Shown here one piece after another: positions 1 through 10,972 of a stretch of DNA of 64,000 nucleotides. Under the pieces are notes generated by a model that was given only the letters and a program-made list of their open reading frames with translations, did not search any database and was not told the DNA's origin. The stretch is from positions 62,001-126,000 of the forward strand of contig CASHTG010000005.1 of NCBI GenBank assembly GCA_949357655.1, written 5' to 3'. The translations under genes were made by a program, and so were the position numbers. The DNA comes from Parascedosporium putredinis. Taxonomy: Eukaryota > Ascomycota > Sordariomycetes > Microascales > Microascaceae. The number at the start of each line of letters is the position of its first letter. Positions within the stretch are counted from its first letter, which is position 1.

Positions 1-1052
1 TGCATCTCAAAGCTATGCGGCAGGCCGCGCCAGCATCGTAGCCTCGCCAGCCTCTCGGCACGAGTGGGGCGAGAGACAACTTGAGAGAGCGCAACATTCC
101 AGGTATCTGAGCGGGCTCTGAAGCCGGCCAAGTCCGCATGATTGGTCGGGGCGCGAAGACGCCGCAGAATGCCGAGGTTATGGAAGGAAGCAAAGCCCGA
201 GCCGACAATGGCAACGTTGGAGTCTCGGAGCTTGGAGAGGGCGGCACCCATGCGGAAGTGTGCCGCCGGGTCTTCGCTTTCCAGCACGGAGACCTGGACT
301 ATGGGTATGTCGGCAGCCGGATTGATGAGGAGAAAGGGAATGAAGACACCATGGTCCCAGCCTGATAGAGAAAAAGGACCCGACAAAAGCCCCGAAGAAC
401 GGGGCAAAGCGTTCCGGCAGTCAGCTAACTGCGCATAGTTATTACTCCGGGAAGGTGATTTGAAGGGAACAGCAGAAGCACTGGTCAAAGGGGGTCCTAC
501 CCGGCCCCCATTTTCCTTACTTCAACTCTTTTCACCGCCAAAAATAGATTTGAAGAAAGGGCAACGAAAAACCTACCCCTTTTGGCGTCAAGTTTAGGTT
601 GTAGACCCTCAGCCAGCATAGCCGCCCGAATTTCGGCCGCCACCTCGGGGCTGCCGGGGGCATCATACTTGAGGCTATATGCCGCCTCGGGGAAGTTGTA
701 GTAGTCATAGTAGAGCTCATGTTTGGGGGCCGATGAGATGGTAGGGTGACCTTCCAGCCAGTGGGCCGTCACGACGATGATGGCACGCGGGGCCCGCGGA
801 GTACCGAGGCCGAGTATCCGGGGCACCCGCGTGCTAAGGGACGCCACAATGTCCCCGTGGTTTGGGTCGCCGAGGATGGGAAGCGGGCCTGGAGGGCAGA
901 CACACCCGTTCCTGCGCGTTAGTCTTGGTTATCATATGCACAGGCCGGGGCGAGTGCCCGTGGTGAGTTGGGACTTGATCGATAATAACGAGAGTTGGGG
1001 TGAAGCCATTACCTCCTCCATGGGAAACGCAGATGACGGGAGCGCGATACAT
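1..1052 (-). CDS. DODA-type extradiol ring-opening dioxygenase (LigB family), 3' end cut by window edge
   Basis: Three exons: 1013-1052, 577-888 and 361 down to the left edge. The introns are GT...AG and keep phase exactly, with no frame error. The start is the ATG at 1052, giving MYRAPVICVSHGGGP. Family hallmarks in order are SHGGGP near residue 11, NHGDIVAS, VVTAHW, WDHGVFIPF spliced across intron 2, and GSGFASFHNLG. The histidines in SHGGG, WDHG and FHNLG are the expected metal-site and catalytic residues of this family. The first 237 or so residues are visible out of a usual 280-300. Members cleave catechol-type rings such as 4,5-DOPA using a non-haem metal. The natural substrate here cannot be told from sequence. 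The downstream part is off the window. Family assignment is firm; the substrate is unknown. Confidence 0.88.
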
Positions 1053-2080
1053 GTTTCCCCACTCACAGCAGCTCTTAGGAGCAGGATTCGCCAAAGGCCG
1101 TGTTGGCGACAAAAGGATTATATGTTTGAGGAAGACGATGTTGATCTTAATTGCCAAGATAAATTGCCCCAATCTTGTAAGCCAACTCTAGCAGCGCCAC
1201 GGATGTAGAAAATAATCATCCGACAACACAGACAAGGCGTAGTATGCAGAGAACGAGCTAAATAGATTTTATCTACCTCGGTAAGGTGGGACCTTTTTAT
1301 CCTACACTAGCGCCCGGGAAACAGTTGAGGGGGTGGATTTCTTCACAACGAGCTAGCACCCAGCCACGCGCCCGAGAAACCCTCCAGGTACCGTCCTCAT
1401 CCATCATGCAAATCCGTGCCAGAATGGCGAGCGTTTTAGGGCGGAGAAGGTAGGGTCACAACACATCCATGGATCGTTCGGCCAACATTAGTCAGAATTG
1501 GTAAGACTTGTCGTCCAAGTGGAGAGCCTGTGGGATGAGGAGGGCTGTATACGGGGCATGGAGGCTTCTAGGAGCGGGACTATTTTAAACCTGCGGGAGC
1601 ACTTCTCACGCCCGTCTCCCGGCCATCTCATAGAGTGCCTGGCGTGCGCTTCCACTCTAGGAGAGGCGTCCTGGATCGCTTTGGGCCAAGGGGCGGGGGC
1701 CCTCAAGCGCTCCAGCGCGCAATAGCCAGTGTATCCGTGATATGGTGCGTTGGGTGAAGCGGCCTTGGGATTTCTCTGTTGGCTCAATTTCCCTCGCTGT
1801 CTTTGACAGAGGCGCCGCGGGCCGCTCTGCCTTGGGTTACGCCGCGGGCAGTCGATAGACCGATCCATCTTGGGGTATAATAAAACAATATCGACCCTAG
1901 GTTTGGCTCTGAAGGATGTTCCTGACCCCGCAATGAAAAAAGCGGCAATCATGTAATAGAAGGGCCTCTGATGCGAGGAGTGAAGGATGGACCCAATGGA
2001 TCCATACATTGCCTGTTTCCTGCCCAACACCCCAGACGCCCGTTACACCTTGGGCAGCCTACGGGTGGATTAACAAATCA
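1053..2080. other. Intergenic, DODA promoter and GUT2 3' flank
   Basis: No open frame here has recognisable protein features. The largest, on the minus strand, is of odd composition and overlaps the GUT2 3' region. The stretch should hold the promoter of the dioxygenase gene. An AT-rich TATAATAAAA stretch lies near 1876, but it is too far from the start codon to be called a TATA box. Confidence 0.4.
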
Positions 2081-4237
2081 TTACAAGTCCCGGGGCCCAT
2101 CATGGCGCGAGTACATCTTCCACTCAAGGGAATTCGCAAAATCGAGTCTTCCTTGCTCAACCTGTTTCCTGGTCGCCGAGAGCATCGGCCGCGGCAGGCC
2201 CATGGATTCCAGAAACGCGACGGCTAGGTGACCGATACCATGTAATAGTCAGCTACGTCCGTAATTCTCGACAGGGGAAAAAAAGCCCTTGAACTTGGCC
2301 CCGTGCCTAACGCGGCTATGGATTGGTGGGTGCGATTCCAACTTACTCTCTTTCCATTCTAGGCCCTGTCGGTTCTTATCCCAGCCGAGCTCCTGCGCCA
2401 TGATGTCAATGACGAGGGGCAGCGCCTCAAGAGCAGCTTGTGCATTCAAGAACGCCAGCCTCGTCCGCCTAGCTAGTACATCGACCGCTGTCTGTGCATA
2501 TTCGTGCCTGACAGAATAGCGTACTTCGCCATCTACGAAGGGGTAGAGCTGGGAGATGCGCTCACCGCGGGCTGGAAAGCGCCTGTTTGTGAGCTCGCAT
2601 AGGGAAGAGACGGCCCATGCGCGATCACCGTAGCTTTCCGTCAGGTGCTTAGCAACCTCAGTTTCAACCCCAAAGTGTTGGATCAAGGGGATGAACAGGG
2701 TCGGGCTAAATCCGTGAGCACCCACGAGGCGCACGTTATGGGTCTGGCAGGTGCCGTCGAGTATTGCACCATCGTCAACAATGTCGGTCCCGCTGATGGA
2801 TGGGGCGTTTTTAAATGGTTTGGTCAGAAGCTCGAATTCCTTCACAGCAACATCCACGCATTCCTCCGCCATCTGTCGATACGTCGTCCACTTGCCGCCA
2901 GCGCACGTGATGAGACCCGAGGCGGAGGTGTCAATTAGGTGATTTCTGACGAGCGATTCCGTGTTCTTGGCCTTGGGATCCTTGACGAGGGGCCGAATGC
3001 CAGACCAGGCGGCGAGAACGTCTCCGCGGCGTACGTTGATATCGGGGGCAATGTACTGCCTAATCTCACTTAAAATCCACTCAATCGCCTCCTCTTCGGG
3101 CAAGGGATTGGGGGTGATGGTACAGGCGTCATCGGTCGTGCCGGCGATAGTATTGCCCTGCCAGGGCAAGAAGAAGATCACCCGGCCGTCGGAGGTGGAA
3201 GGGTCGATGAGGCCCATGTTTGAGGGACTAAAGTACCCCGGGAGAATCACATGGACCCCGGAGGACGGCGACACAATGTTGGCAAACGTGGGGTCATCCA
3301 TCTTCCGAATAGAGTCGCAAAGGGACCGGTGCAATTGATAATACACTTGGCTTTGATGGTAATCTCTGGGGATTCGCGACGATCCCTTGCGGGAATGTGG
3401 TCAGTCAAGGTGGCACCGGTGAGCTTGCCGTTGTCGTCTTTGAGAAGCCGAGTGACCTCCATGTGATTGACCACGGTCGCGCCGTAGAGGGCTGCGGTCA
3501 TGGCGAGGGAGACGTTCATACGCGAGTCGTTGTGAGCGCCGTCGTAATAGACCAGGGCGCCGAAAAGGTCGGTACGCTTGAGCATAGGAAAGGCGTCGAG
3601 GGCCTTGCTCTTCGTCAAAAAGTAAGAGCTCTCAATGCCTTCACTGCCAGCGAGCATGTCGTACACTTTTGTGCCAGCCCAGTAGTACGGTGCTTTCCAC
3701 CACCGGTCTATGGGAAGCATGATGGGGAGCCACATGCTCAAGTGTGGAGCTGTGCGCAGGAAGTATTTACGCTCCTTGAGGGCTTCCCGAACGAGTTGGT
3801 ATTGGGCATAGTCGAGGTTCCACACGGCCTTTTCAAGATAGCGTACCCCGCCGTGCACAAGTTTCGTGCTCTTGCTGCTTGTGCCGCTGCTAAAGTCATC
3901 TCTCTCGATCAGGGCGACCTTGAGACCACGGGTGACGGCATCTAGGGCAACACCCGCACCGGTGGCTCCTCCGCCAATTACAAGAATGTCATAATCGTGT
4001 CCCCCAGTGTTGGAGCTTTGTTTTAACTTGGATATCTGCTCGTCCCGAGATGCAACTCGGGGAAGCGAGGGAGTTTGAACGTCCCGTCAGCTCCGTAGAT
4101 CGGGTGGGGAACCGCCGGCGGCTCAAACCCCGGTATCTCACGCGGGCGGTAGCTGTAAAGATGGTTCCACCAACCACGCTGGCGGCGATAGGCAGCGCCC
4201 ACCCCCGAGCATGTCGGAGTCGAGAAGCCGGAGCCAT
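2081..4237 (-). CDS. GUT2: FAD-dependent glycerol-3-phosphate dehydrogenase, mitochondrial
   Basis: Oxidises glycerol-3-phosphate to dihydroxyacetone phosphate at the inner mitochondrial membrane and passes electrons to ubiquinone. Exon 1 runs 2347-4237 and exon 2 2081-2223. The intron (GTAAGT...CTAG) is easily missed because the frame stays open past the donor; the true C-terminus contains LEWKMYSRHDGP. Visible features: a hydrophobic N-terminal segment, the Rossmann FAD motif VIGGGATGAG, ERDDFSSGTSSKSTKLVHGG, INCTGPF, SSGVHVILPGYFSP, PWQGNTIAGTTD and CAGGKWTTYR. Three single-base deletions break the frame near 4155, 4058 and 3331. Adding one base at each gives a 678-residue protein, normal for fungal Gut2, with every flanking block conserved. 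I therefore treat it as a functional gene damaged by sequence errors; a true pseudogene is the alternative. Confidence 0.92.
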
Positions 4238-5736
4238 AGAGGATCTTATGTAGGACGGCTCAACGAGTTTCACGGAGGACTAGACTTTCTGAAGCCTTGG
4301 GCGGAAAAAGGAAGGGAACAAAAAAAAAAGACAAGGGAGGACAAGAAGCAAAGAAGGGAAAACGTAAGAGACGATCCTAATTATATGCACACTCCCCGGT
4401 AGCCCGCTAATCTGTAGGGTAGTTGAGGCACTGGGGCCGTCTAGGTCGAGGTAAGAGTTTGAGCCAGGACCTCAGAACATGCAAGGGAAGTGACTGTTGA
4501 GGAGAGGAATAAATGCAATCTGAGAGTGGGAAGAACTGTTTATAAGACTGGTTGAAAGACACCGCCCACAAAGTATGAGTTCGAAAAGGAATGAGCCAAG
4601 AGTAATTTCGGTTTCCCTGCAAGACTAGCTCTGCTTTGACAATCCGAGTCCACGATGCGTGATATTACAAGTGTTGCTGTTCCTTGCCCATAAAGTCCGC
4701 TTCAGGAATAAAGCCGAGCGTTGTCGTCGATGACGTCGTCGAACACACACAGAGAGGCCCCACCCCAAATAGGCAAATTGACAATCTGGGTGAGCCAAAG
4801 GCGAGCCCGGAGAGAGGATTCAAATCAGACGAACTCGACACATGGATGTCTTCGCTCAGCTAACGAACGATCGAAAGAATTAGAACTATCCTTTCCATCT
4901 TCGGGGTAGTTTGAAGAGCACTGCAGGTGAAGGCGTGGAAAGAGTTTAAAAGAAAAAAGAAAAAAAGAAAGAGAGAGGGGGAAGGGAAGGGCGGCGAATC
5001 GAGGTGCTGTTTTGAAGTTGTACCGGGGCGGGAAACGGAATCGGAAACTCGAGGACTTTGTTGTTTTGTTTTATTCATCCAGATATGTAATCGAGACCGA
5101 CGCAGGTTAAAAGCCGAGGATCATGTTTGGCTTATGAGCAGGCTGAGCGGCAATGCGTGGGAAACACTAAATAATGAGGTTGGTGCTTCTCACATGTCAG
5201 TCTCATATTTGAACACAAAGGATCCGGACATGTAGCCTAAGCGCGTGTAATATAGAGTACGATGGCCGACACCGTGCTACGAAAACAAGGTCCCCTAGAT
5301 GATTAGTTGGCCAAGGCTGTGACCAAAGTGACCAAGTTAATTAACAGGAGTTGAGAGCAATGAGCGTTGCTGTTGCCTCTGTTTCCCGCGGCACCCTGTT
5401 CACGCATAAGTGTCCAAACGCGGTGGGCTTGAAGTTGAAATGACCGTCGAATGCTGAAACAAAAGGGCCAGTCATAATCGATATAGATTTCCCGGTGAAA
5501 CAAAGGCTTTGGAAAAGGCCCTCTCGATTCCCGTTGGTGTCATTTATCTATTGTCGTTGCAAAATACCCGTCATTGTATACATAAACCGGGCCTAGGGCC
5601 TAGATCGTGATGCCCAGACCCCATATTCATGCCCTTCTTGGCCCTTTGGTAAATCCCCTTGGATACCCCACACCCTTCAATGTTCCTCTATCCTCTCCCC
5701 GACCCCCTAGTTTGTTGCCAGGGATGACCGTCCCTT
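4238..5736. other. Intergenic between GUT2 and PTH2
   Basis: About 1.5 kb with no supported gene. It contains an A-rich stretch (4315-4365) and a purine-rich tract (4940-5000). The short open frames on both strands are low-complexity. It should include the GUT2 promoter and the PTH2 3' untranslated region. Confidence 0.4.
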
Positions 5737-6710
5737 TTAGAGCAACTTGAGATGCCCCGTGACCTTGTCCACCAGGCTCTGCGGAGCGGGCCCGACACCC
5801 AGCACCGTAAGGCTTCCCGCCTCGATCTGCGTCCTTCCTGCGTCCGCAATCACTTGCGCCGTGATGCCTAAGCTTCTCGCTACTCCCATGAGCTCCATCA
5901 TCTCGTCCTGGCTCTTGATCTGCACCGCAATTTTCTTCTGGCCCCTATTCTCCCAGCGTCTCAGAAGCTTCCCCTCCGCCGAGTTCGGGTTCCGTTCAGC
6001 AGTCCGGGCGAGCTCCTTGTAACAGGCGAGCGTGGCGTGCGAACATTGTGCGGCAATCTTGCCTACCAAGTTGCGTTGGCGAGTTAGTAAAAGAATCTCC
6101 ATGGGATGAAGCGAGAAAAAAATGGCGGAAAGAATAAAGCGGTGGGGAGAACGGGGGTTGGATATAGAGTACAGAGAAGTGTAACGCTCCGAGCACTGGT
6201 TCGTGCAATTTGAATCCTCGTCAAGTGCTGAGGATAAGAAGAAGGAGGGGGAGGGGGAGGGAGGGACGACAGAGGGGGAAAAATATCAGAAAGGGAGGGA
6301 CAGTTCTAACCTTTGGTCATGCCCAGGTCCGTACGTACGACGAGGACCAGCTTGCACTCCTCATTCGAGCTTCCAATTGCCAATGCAGCCTTCGCCTTGC
6401 GAGGCTCCTCTGTGTCATCAGTCTGCTTAGGCTTCTTCGACGGATCAACCCGTAGTCCGTCCCTCCTGTCTGCATCCTCGCCGTTGGACCAATTGGGCGC
6501 GTGGTCTAGTATCGTATCGTCCTCATCGATGTCTGATTCATCACTTTCGATCGGGTCTCCTAAAACCTTCCGTCGCTCCTCGGCAAGGTCGGGGGAGATG
6601 ATGTAGCCGCGAATGGTGAAGATACCGAGTAAGAAGCCTGTGAAGAGAGAGACGAAGCCTGTCGAGAGAACCATCGCCGTCTGCCTCGATTTATCGTCGA
6701 GTTCGAACAT
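5737..6710 (-). CDS. PTH2: Peptidyl-tRNA hydrolase 2 (Pth2) with N-terminal membrane segment
   Basis: Releases peptides from prematurely dropped peptidyl-tRNAs. Exon 1 runs 6311-6710 and exon 2 5737-6062, separated by a 248-nt GTTAGA...TAG intron. The splice is proven by LVVRTDLGMTKG joining KIAAQCSHATLACYK, the core of the Pth2 fold. Further family residues are AVQIKSQDEMMEL, DAGRTQIEAGS and a C-terminal GPAPQSLVDKVTGHLKLL. The total is 241 residues with no frame error. Residues about 12-33 form one hydrophobic segment, followed by an acidic linker rich in Asp, Glu and Ser. This resembles the membrane-anchored layout of the animal homologue PTRH2 on mitochondria; the location here is inferred. 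I chose the ATG at 6710 over one 48 bases upstream because the hydrophobic anchor then sits at the N-terminus. Confidence 0.92.
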
Positions 6711-7624
6711 CGTGGCGAATCGGGGGCGTTTTAGTTGCACTATCAGCGTTGAGATCAAGGCGCAAGAGCTTTTCGGGCGAATTTTGGGCGCAGAAATGCG
6801 AGGAAGATACGGTTTTAGCGGACCAAAATGCTCAGGATGGGCAACAACTCGGAGGTTGGGAAAATTGGAGGCTTTGTTGTGTCAATTCTTGAGTGAATGT
6901 GTCAGAGAGAGTTTGGTTCCGAGTTTAGCTCAACGCCTTCTTTTGCGTGCACCTTTTTACTTTTTCTTTTCTTTTCCAGACCAGGATAAGAGCTCTGACG
7001 CTAGCAGGAGAGCAAGGACCTCCAAAAGGACAAAAACAGGTTGGTACCTGAATCGGTTGATTGATCGTCTTTTGAGAAAATCCACGTGCAAGGAAGGGCC
7101 CACACTTTTACAGGCCGCTTCCCATTGAGCACTTGTGAGTGAGAAGATGATAATATCCATAGATCCATAGATGGGTCTATCCACTCGTCCCTTCATTCCT
7201 GGCTGGGTTGCAGATTCGGAACCGGCTAATTATTCACTTCAATCCACCATGCGATCGGATTTAGCCCATACCCGCCACTGTCAGACAAGCAGGGCCGTTT
7301 GCGATGACGAAATGCGTACCGATACTATTACACCCGTCAACGGATGTTTATCTCTGGGTGGTGGACTTGCTTAACCTAGAAATACATGTAGACTTGGGTC
7401 GTTGCTCAGCTCAATTTTGCCGGCGCTCGCCCTTCCCTTAGTTCGCCCTCTCCAAGGTAGATAGATCTATGAATTCATTGATAGAGAAAACGTTCTCATG
7501 AGAAAACTTTTATATGCTTTTAGTGTAACCGCGTAAATGCCGTCTATATGTACATCTCCAAAGTTTATCGCATATTTTTGTTGCCGACTCACGAGACGCT
7601 GCATTCACTCACAAACGTTAATAC
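6711..7624. other. Intergenic between PTH2 and NRK1
   Basis: About 0.9 kb holding the PTH2 promoter and NRK1 3' flank. A plus-strand open frame of 171 codons runs from the antisense of PTH2 into this stretch, but its sequence has no domain-like features. Around 7480-7600 the DNA is AT-rich. No gene is supported. Confidence 0.4.
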
Positions 7625-8638
7625 TTAAACACCTTCGTTTGTTGTGTCATTCACCAAGGCAAACTCCTCGAGTCCGGTAATCACCTTCTCCACAGCCCAC
7701 TCAAGGGTGGTCTCCATATCGACGTCAAGCCCGCGATCCAGCTGGGCCATGATGCCCGTCTCCGCCAGCACGGCCTTGTTTGGTATGCCCTCAACATCTC
7801 CTTTTTCGAATAGCCACGCGTGAGAAGTCGCGTAGTTGGGCCACACTATCTTTTCCACGTATCCCGGAGGATCCTTCCAAAACCCCTCTAGCGTGACGTA
7901 GCCATCACGAGCCTCTCTTCTCTGCACCGCCTTTTCCCGACTCACTAGCAGAAACAGCTTGAGATCTATGAGGTTCATGACCGACTGCATTTCCTGGGAG
8001 TATAAGAGAAACCCGTCAAATAAGCAGAGGCGCAGGCTCCCTTCCGTGAATAATTTGTGGATCGGTTTTGCCTTCTCCAGCCAGCTCGCCACTTTCGCCT
8101 TCATCGCTTGCATTTTGGCATCGGAGACGGGCCGCTTTCCTACCGAGTTCTGGTCCTCCTTGGAATCCAGGCTGGCCTGAGATGACGCTTTAGTCGAAGG
8201 ACCTGGAACGGAACACCCATGGTCGGTCCGCGCGGAGAGCAAGGTAGATAGATGGGTACCCACAGGAAAGGTGCCGGTGGCGTGAATATGAACGAGTGCT
8301 TCTTCCATGTCGGGAATGGAAATCGCATCGGCACAGTCCCAGTCTTGGAACCCATTTCGCACAGGTATGCTTAATTTTCAACGTGTGGGAGACGGACGCG
8401 GAGAGCAGTTAGTGATGGTCCTTACGATAGATGAGAGCATTACGGGCGAAGTAGTGCTCTGCCACTGGAAGTGCCTCGGAAGAATGGCAAGACCTTACTC
8501 GGTATCCGTTTTGTAAAAGTCATCTTCATGCAGTATCATGGTACTGGGAAAGATGTCCCGTAGCAATCGAGCAAGGGTCGTCTTCCCGCTTGAAGAGCAC
8601 CCGCTGATACCTACAATAAATGCCTTGCTTCCCGACAT
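7625..8638 (-). CDS. NRK1: Nicotinamide riboside kinase
   Basis: Phosphorylates nicotinamide riboside to nicotinamide mononucleotide in NAD salvage, probably in the cytosol. Exon 1 runs 8499-8638 and exon 2 7625-8369, with a 129-nt GT...AG intron. The start at 8638 gives MSGSKAFIVGISG, placing the P-loop GCSSSGKTTLARLL at residues 11-24. The splice joins HEDDFYKTD to TDIPVRNGFQDWDC, reproducing the family's substrate-binding DDFYK and DWDxP-like segment. LCLFDGFLLYS is the LxxEG-like strand, here with Asp in place of the usual Glu. The predicted length is 294 residues, slightly longer than animal NRK because of a Ser-rich insert around residues 90-115, which is common in fungi. No frame error was found. 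Confidence 0.92.
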
Positions 8639-9662
8639 GGGGGCGCTGTTGCTTCCAGGCCGGTAGAATCTCCTTTCTGGTTTCTTGGGGCGAGGTGCCG
8701 GCCTCAAGCATCGAGGTTCGTAATAGTCGAGACTTTGATCAATTGGGTTGTTTCGGTGGTGGGGTCGCCGATTTTCTTGATGGAGGGTTGACCATGACCC
8801 AGCAAACGCCTACAGCCCACTCACTAATACTGAGGCGGGGTTTCGGTGGTGGTCGCGTCCAATACGGGAGGGAGCAGGAGTAGGTGGAGAGCGAGAAGGT
8901 CACTGGTCTGGTAGAGAACACAGACCATTGATGGTGCTCTTTGCTTGGCTGTTGCGTGGTTTGCAATGTGGGTTGTGTGGGCACGGGCGAGTGTACGAAG
9001 ACGCAGAGATAAGCGCTGAGGTACTTTGCCTCGACTACCTGCGATTTCGAGAAAGACTACCAGAGTGACAATTGATTGTGGTTGCACGCCGCAATGTGCG
9101 ATTATTCACCTCGATGACATATCGAAAAAAAGAAGGAAAAAAAGAAAAAGGGAAAGAGCCGGACGGCATAACGGCACTGAATCCCCTCTTAACCTTTCCT
9201 CCCCACCCTGTCGCTGTGGATCGGGGCTGTCTTGTTGTCCGATGCCCACTCTCCGGTGGGAGAGATAACAAACCTTTTTACGAGGTGGACCTTGAGGTGG
9301 GTGTGCAAGTCTGACTTACGGGGAGAGCTACGCTCATCAACTCAAGCTTCGAACGGTTTTCCTAACCCCACTTGATACTTGCTTTCTGGTTCTTCTTCTT
9401 TTTCCTTTTTTTTTTCTCCCGACGGAGAATCAACTCCAGCTCACATGTCGGGTTACTTTTTGCTTTTTCCTCCTCTCTAGCTTTCCCTTTCTTGCTGCTC
9501 ATACCCCGCGGTGCCCCTCCATAAACTCCATAACTCGCTTCTGTTTGGTATTGCCCCATCTCTGCGATCCGCATCCGCCCATTGATTGATAGTTGTCGGT
9601 CCCGTTCTCCGCGCTCTACACACGAGGGACGCTAGCAATTCATTGCTTTAGTTAGACTCGCC
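8639..9662. promoter_or_regulatory. Divergent intergenic region, NRK1 / ureG
   Basis: About 1 kb between the two divergently transcribed genes, so both promoters must lie here. It carries an A- and G-rich tract at 9120-9160 and a pyrimidine-rich tract at 9385-9420. The several short open frames on both strands are low-complexity and overlap one another. No specific transcription factor site stands out. Confidence 0.4.
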
Positions 9663-10730
9663 ATGTCTCACACGAACCCCCATGATCACGACCACGACCA
9701 CGTCCATGGCCATGGACACGGCGGCCATTCCCATGACACCGGATTCTCAGCTGCTGAACATGGCCATTCTCACGAGATCCTCGACGGTCCCGGAAGCTAT
9801 CTAGCCCGTGAGATGCCCATCGTCGAAGGCAGAGACTGGAAGGAAAGGGCCTTTACCGTTGGCATTGGCGGGTGAGTTTCTGTGTATCTCCTTTGCTCAT
9901 TGGGTGGAGACGAGTGGTTTAGCAGGAAGTCAAGAGTCTTTGATATCGTGAACACAAGGCCTGTTTCGTGACTCGCTTTCCCTTTCCCTCATAATTCTTA
10001 CTCCTTGTTTCTTCCCAGCGTTTCTTGAAATACAATCAAGATCTCCCGCCTCACTTTTATGATCTCCTGGCTGATGCCTAACTCTTAGCCCCGTTGGCTC
10101 GGGTAAAACTGCGCTCATGCTTGCTCTCTGCCTGGCCCTACGCGACAAATACTCCATTGCCGCCGTAACCAATGATATCTTCACCCGTGAGGACGCCGAA
10201 TTCCTCACGCGGCACGCTGCCCTTCCTGCCCCTCGTATCCGAGCTATCGAGACAGGTGGCTGCCCCCATGCTGCCGTCAGAGAAGACATCTCTGCCAACC
10301 TTGCTGCCCTGGAAGATCTCCAGCAGGAATTCACCGCCGACCTCCTCCTAATCGAGTCGGGAGGTGATAACTTAGCGGCTAACTACTCTCGAGAACTTGC
10401 CGACTTCATCATCTACGTCATTGATGTTAGTGGCGGCGATAAGGTTCCCCGGAAGGCGGACCTGGTATCACCCAGAGTGATCTGCTTATAGTTAACAAGA
10501 CTGATATAGCTGAGGCTATCGGTGCTGATCTTGACGTTATGGACCGGGACGCTAGAAAGATGAGGGATGGCGGGCCTACCTTGTTCTGCCAAGTAAAGAA
10601 GGGCAAGGGAGTGGATCACGTTGTCAACTTGATTCTTAGTGCTTGGAGGGCCAGCGGCGCCGAAGCCGTATCTAAATCCCGGGGCGGCCCCAAGCCGACT
10701 GAGGGCCTTGACGCTCTCAAGACTGCTTGA
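9663..10730 (+). CDS. ureG: Urease accessory GTPase UreG with His-rich N-terminus
   Basis: SIMIBI-class GTPase that drives nickel delivery to urease. Exon 1 runs 9663-9871 and exon 2 10089-10730, with a GTGAGT...TTAG intron that splits the P-loop GGPVGSGKTAL. Residues 5-38 hold about 15 His residues with Asp and Gly, a metal-binding tail seen in plant and fungal UreG. Family motifs follow: TNDIFTREDAEFL, AIETGGCPHAAVREDIS, LLIESGGDNLAANYS (Walker B region), YVIDVSGGDKVPRKGG and LLIVNKTDIA (base recognition). One base is missing near 10456 in a G run. Restoring it joins the VPRK frame to the GPGITQSDLLIVNKTD frame and yields 283 residues ending in a TGA. Convergent with TSR1, 242 bp away. Confident. 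Confidence 0.95.
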
Positions 10731-10972
10731 GCACGTTCGCGGCGTTGGAATCCTGACCGCGGTCACGTTATAATTTTTGTCCGTGTAGATGTATTCTATT
10801 CAGGTCATCATGTCGTTATGAAGACAGGTTATGAAGGCAATGCCTTCCCTAAAAGAAAAAAAAAGAACGAAATGTGGTTCCCACCCAAAGAAAGAAATGC
10901 AGAAAAAGAGACAAATATTCGTCATCTGGTGCGCATATTCCCCGTAACTATCAGTAAGAATCGGACACAAGA

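Noticed and set aside
1488..2030. 180-codon minus-strand open frame
   Set aside because: Composition is not protein-like and no family pattern is visible; it lies between the GUT2 end and the DODA gene.
6613..7128. 171-codon plus-strand open frame over the PTH2 start
   Set aside because: It begins antisense to PTH2 exon 1 and has no conserved pattern.
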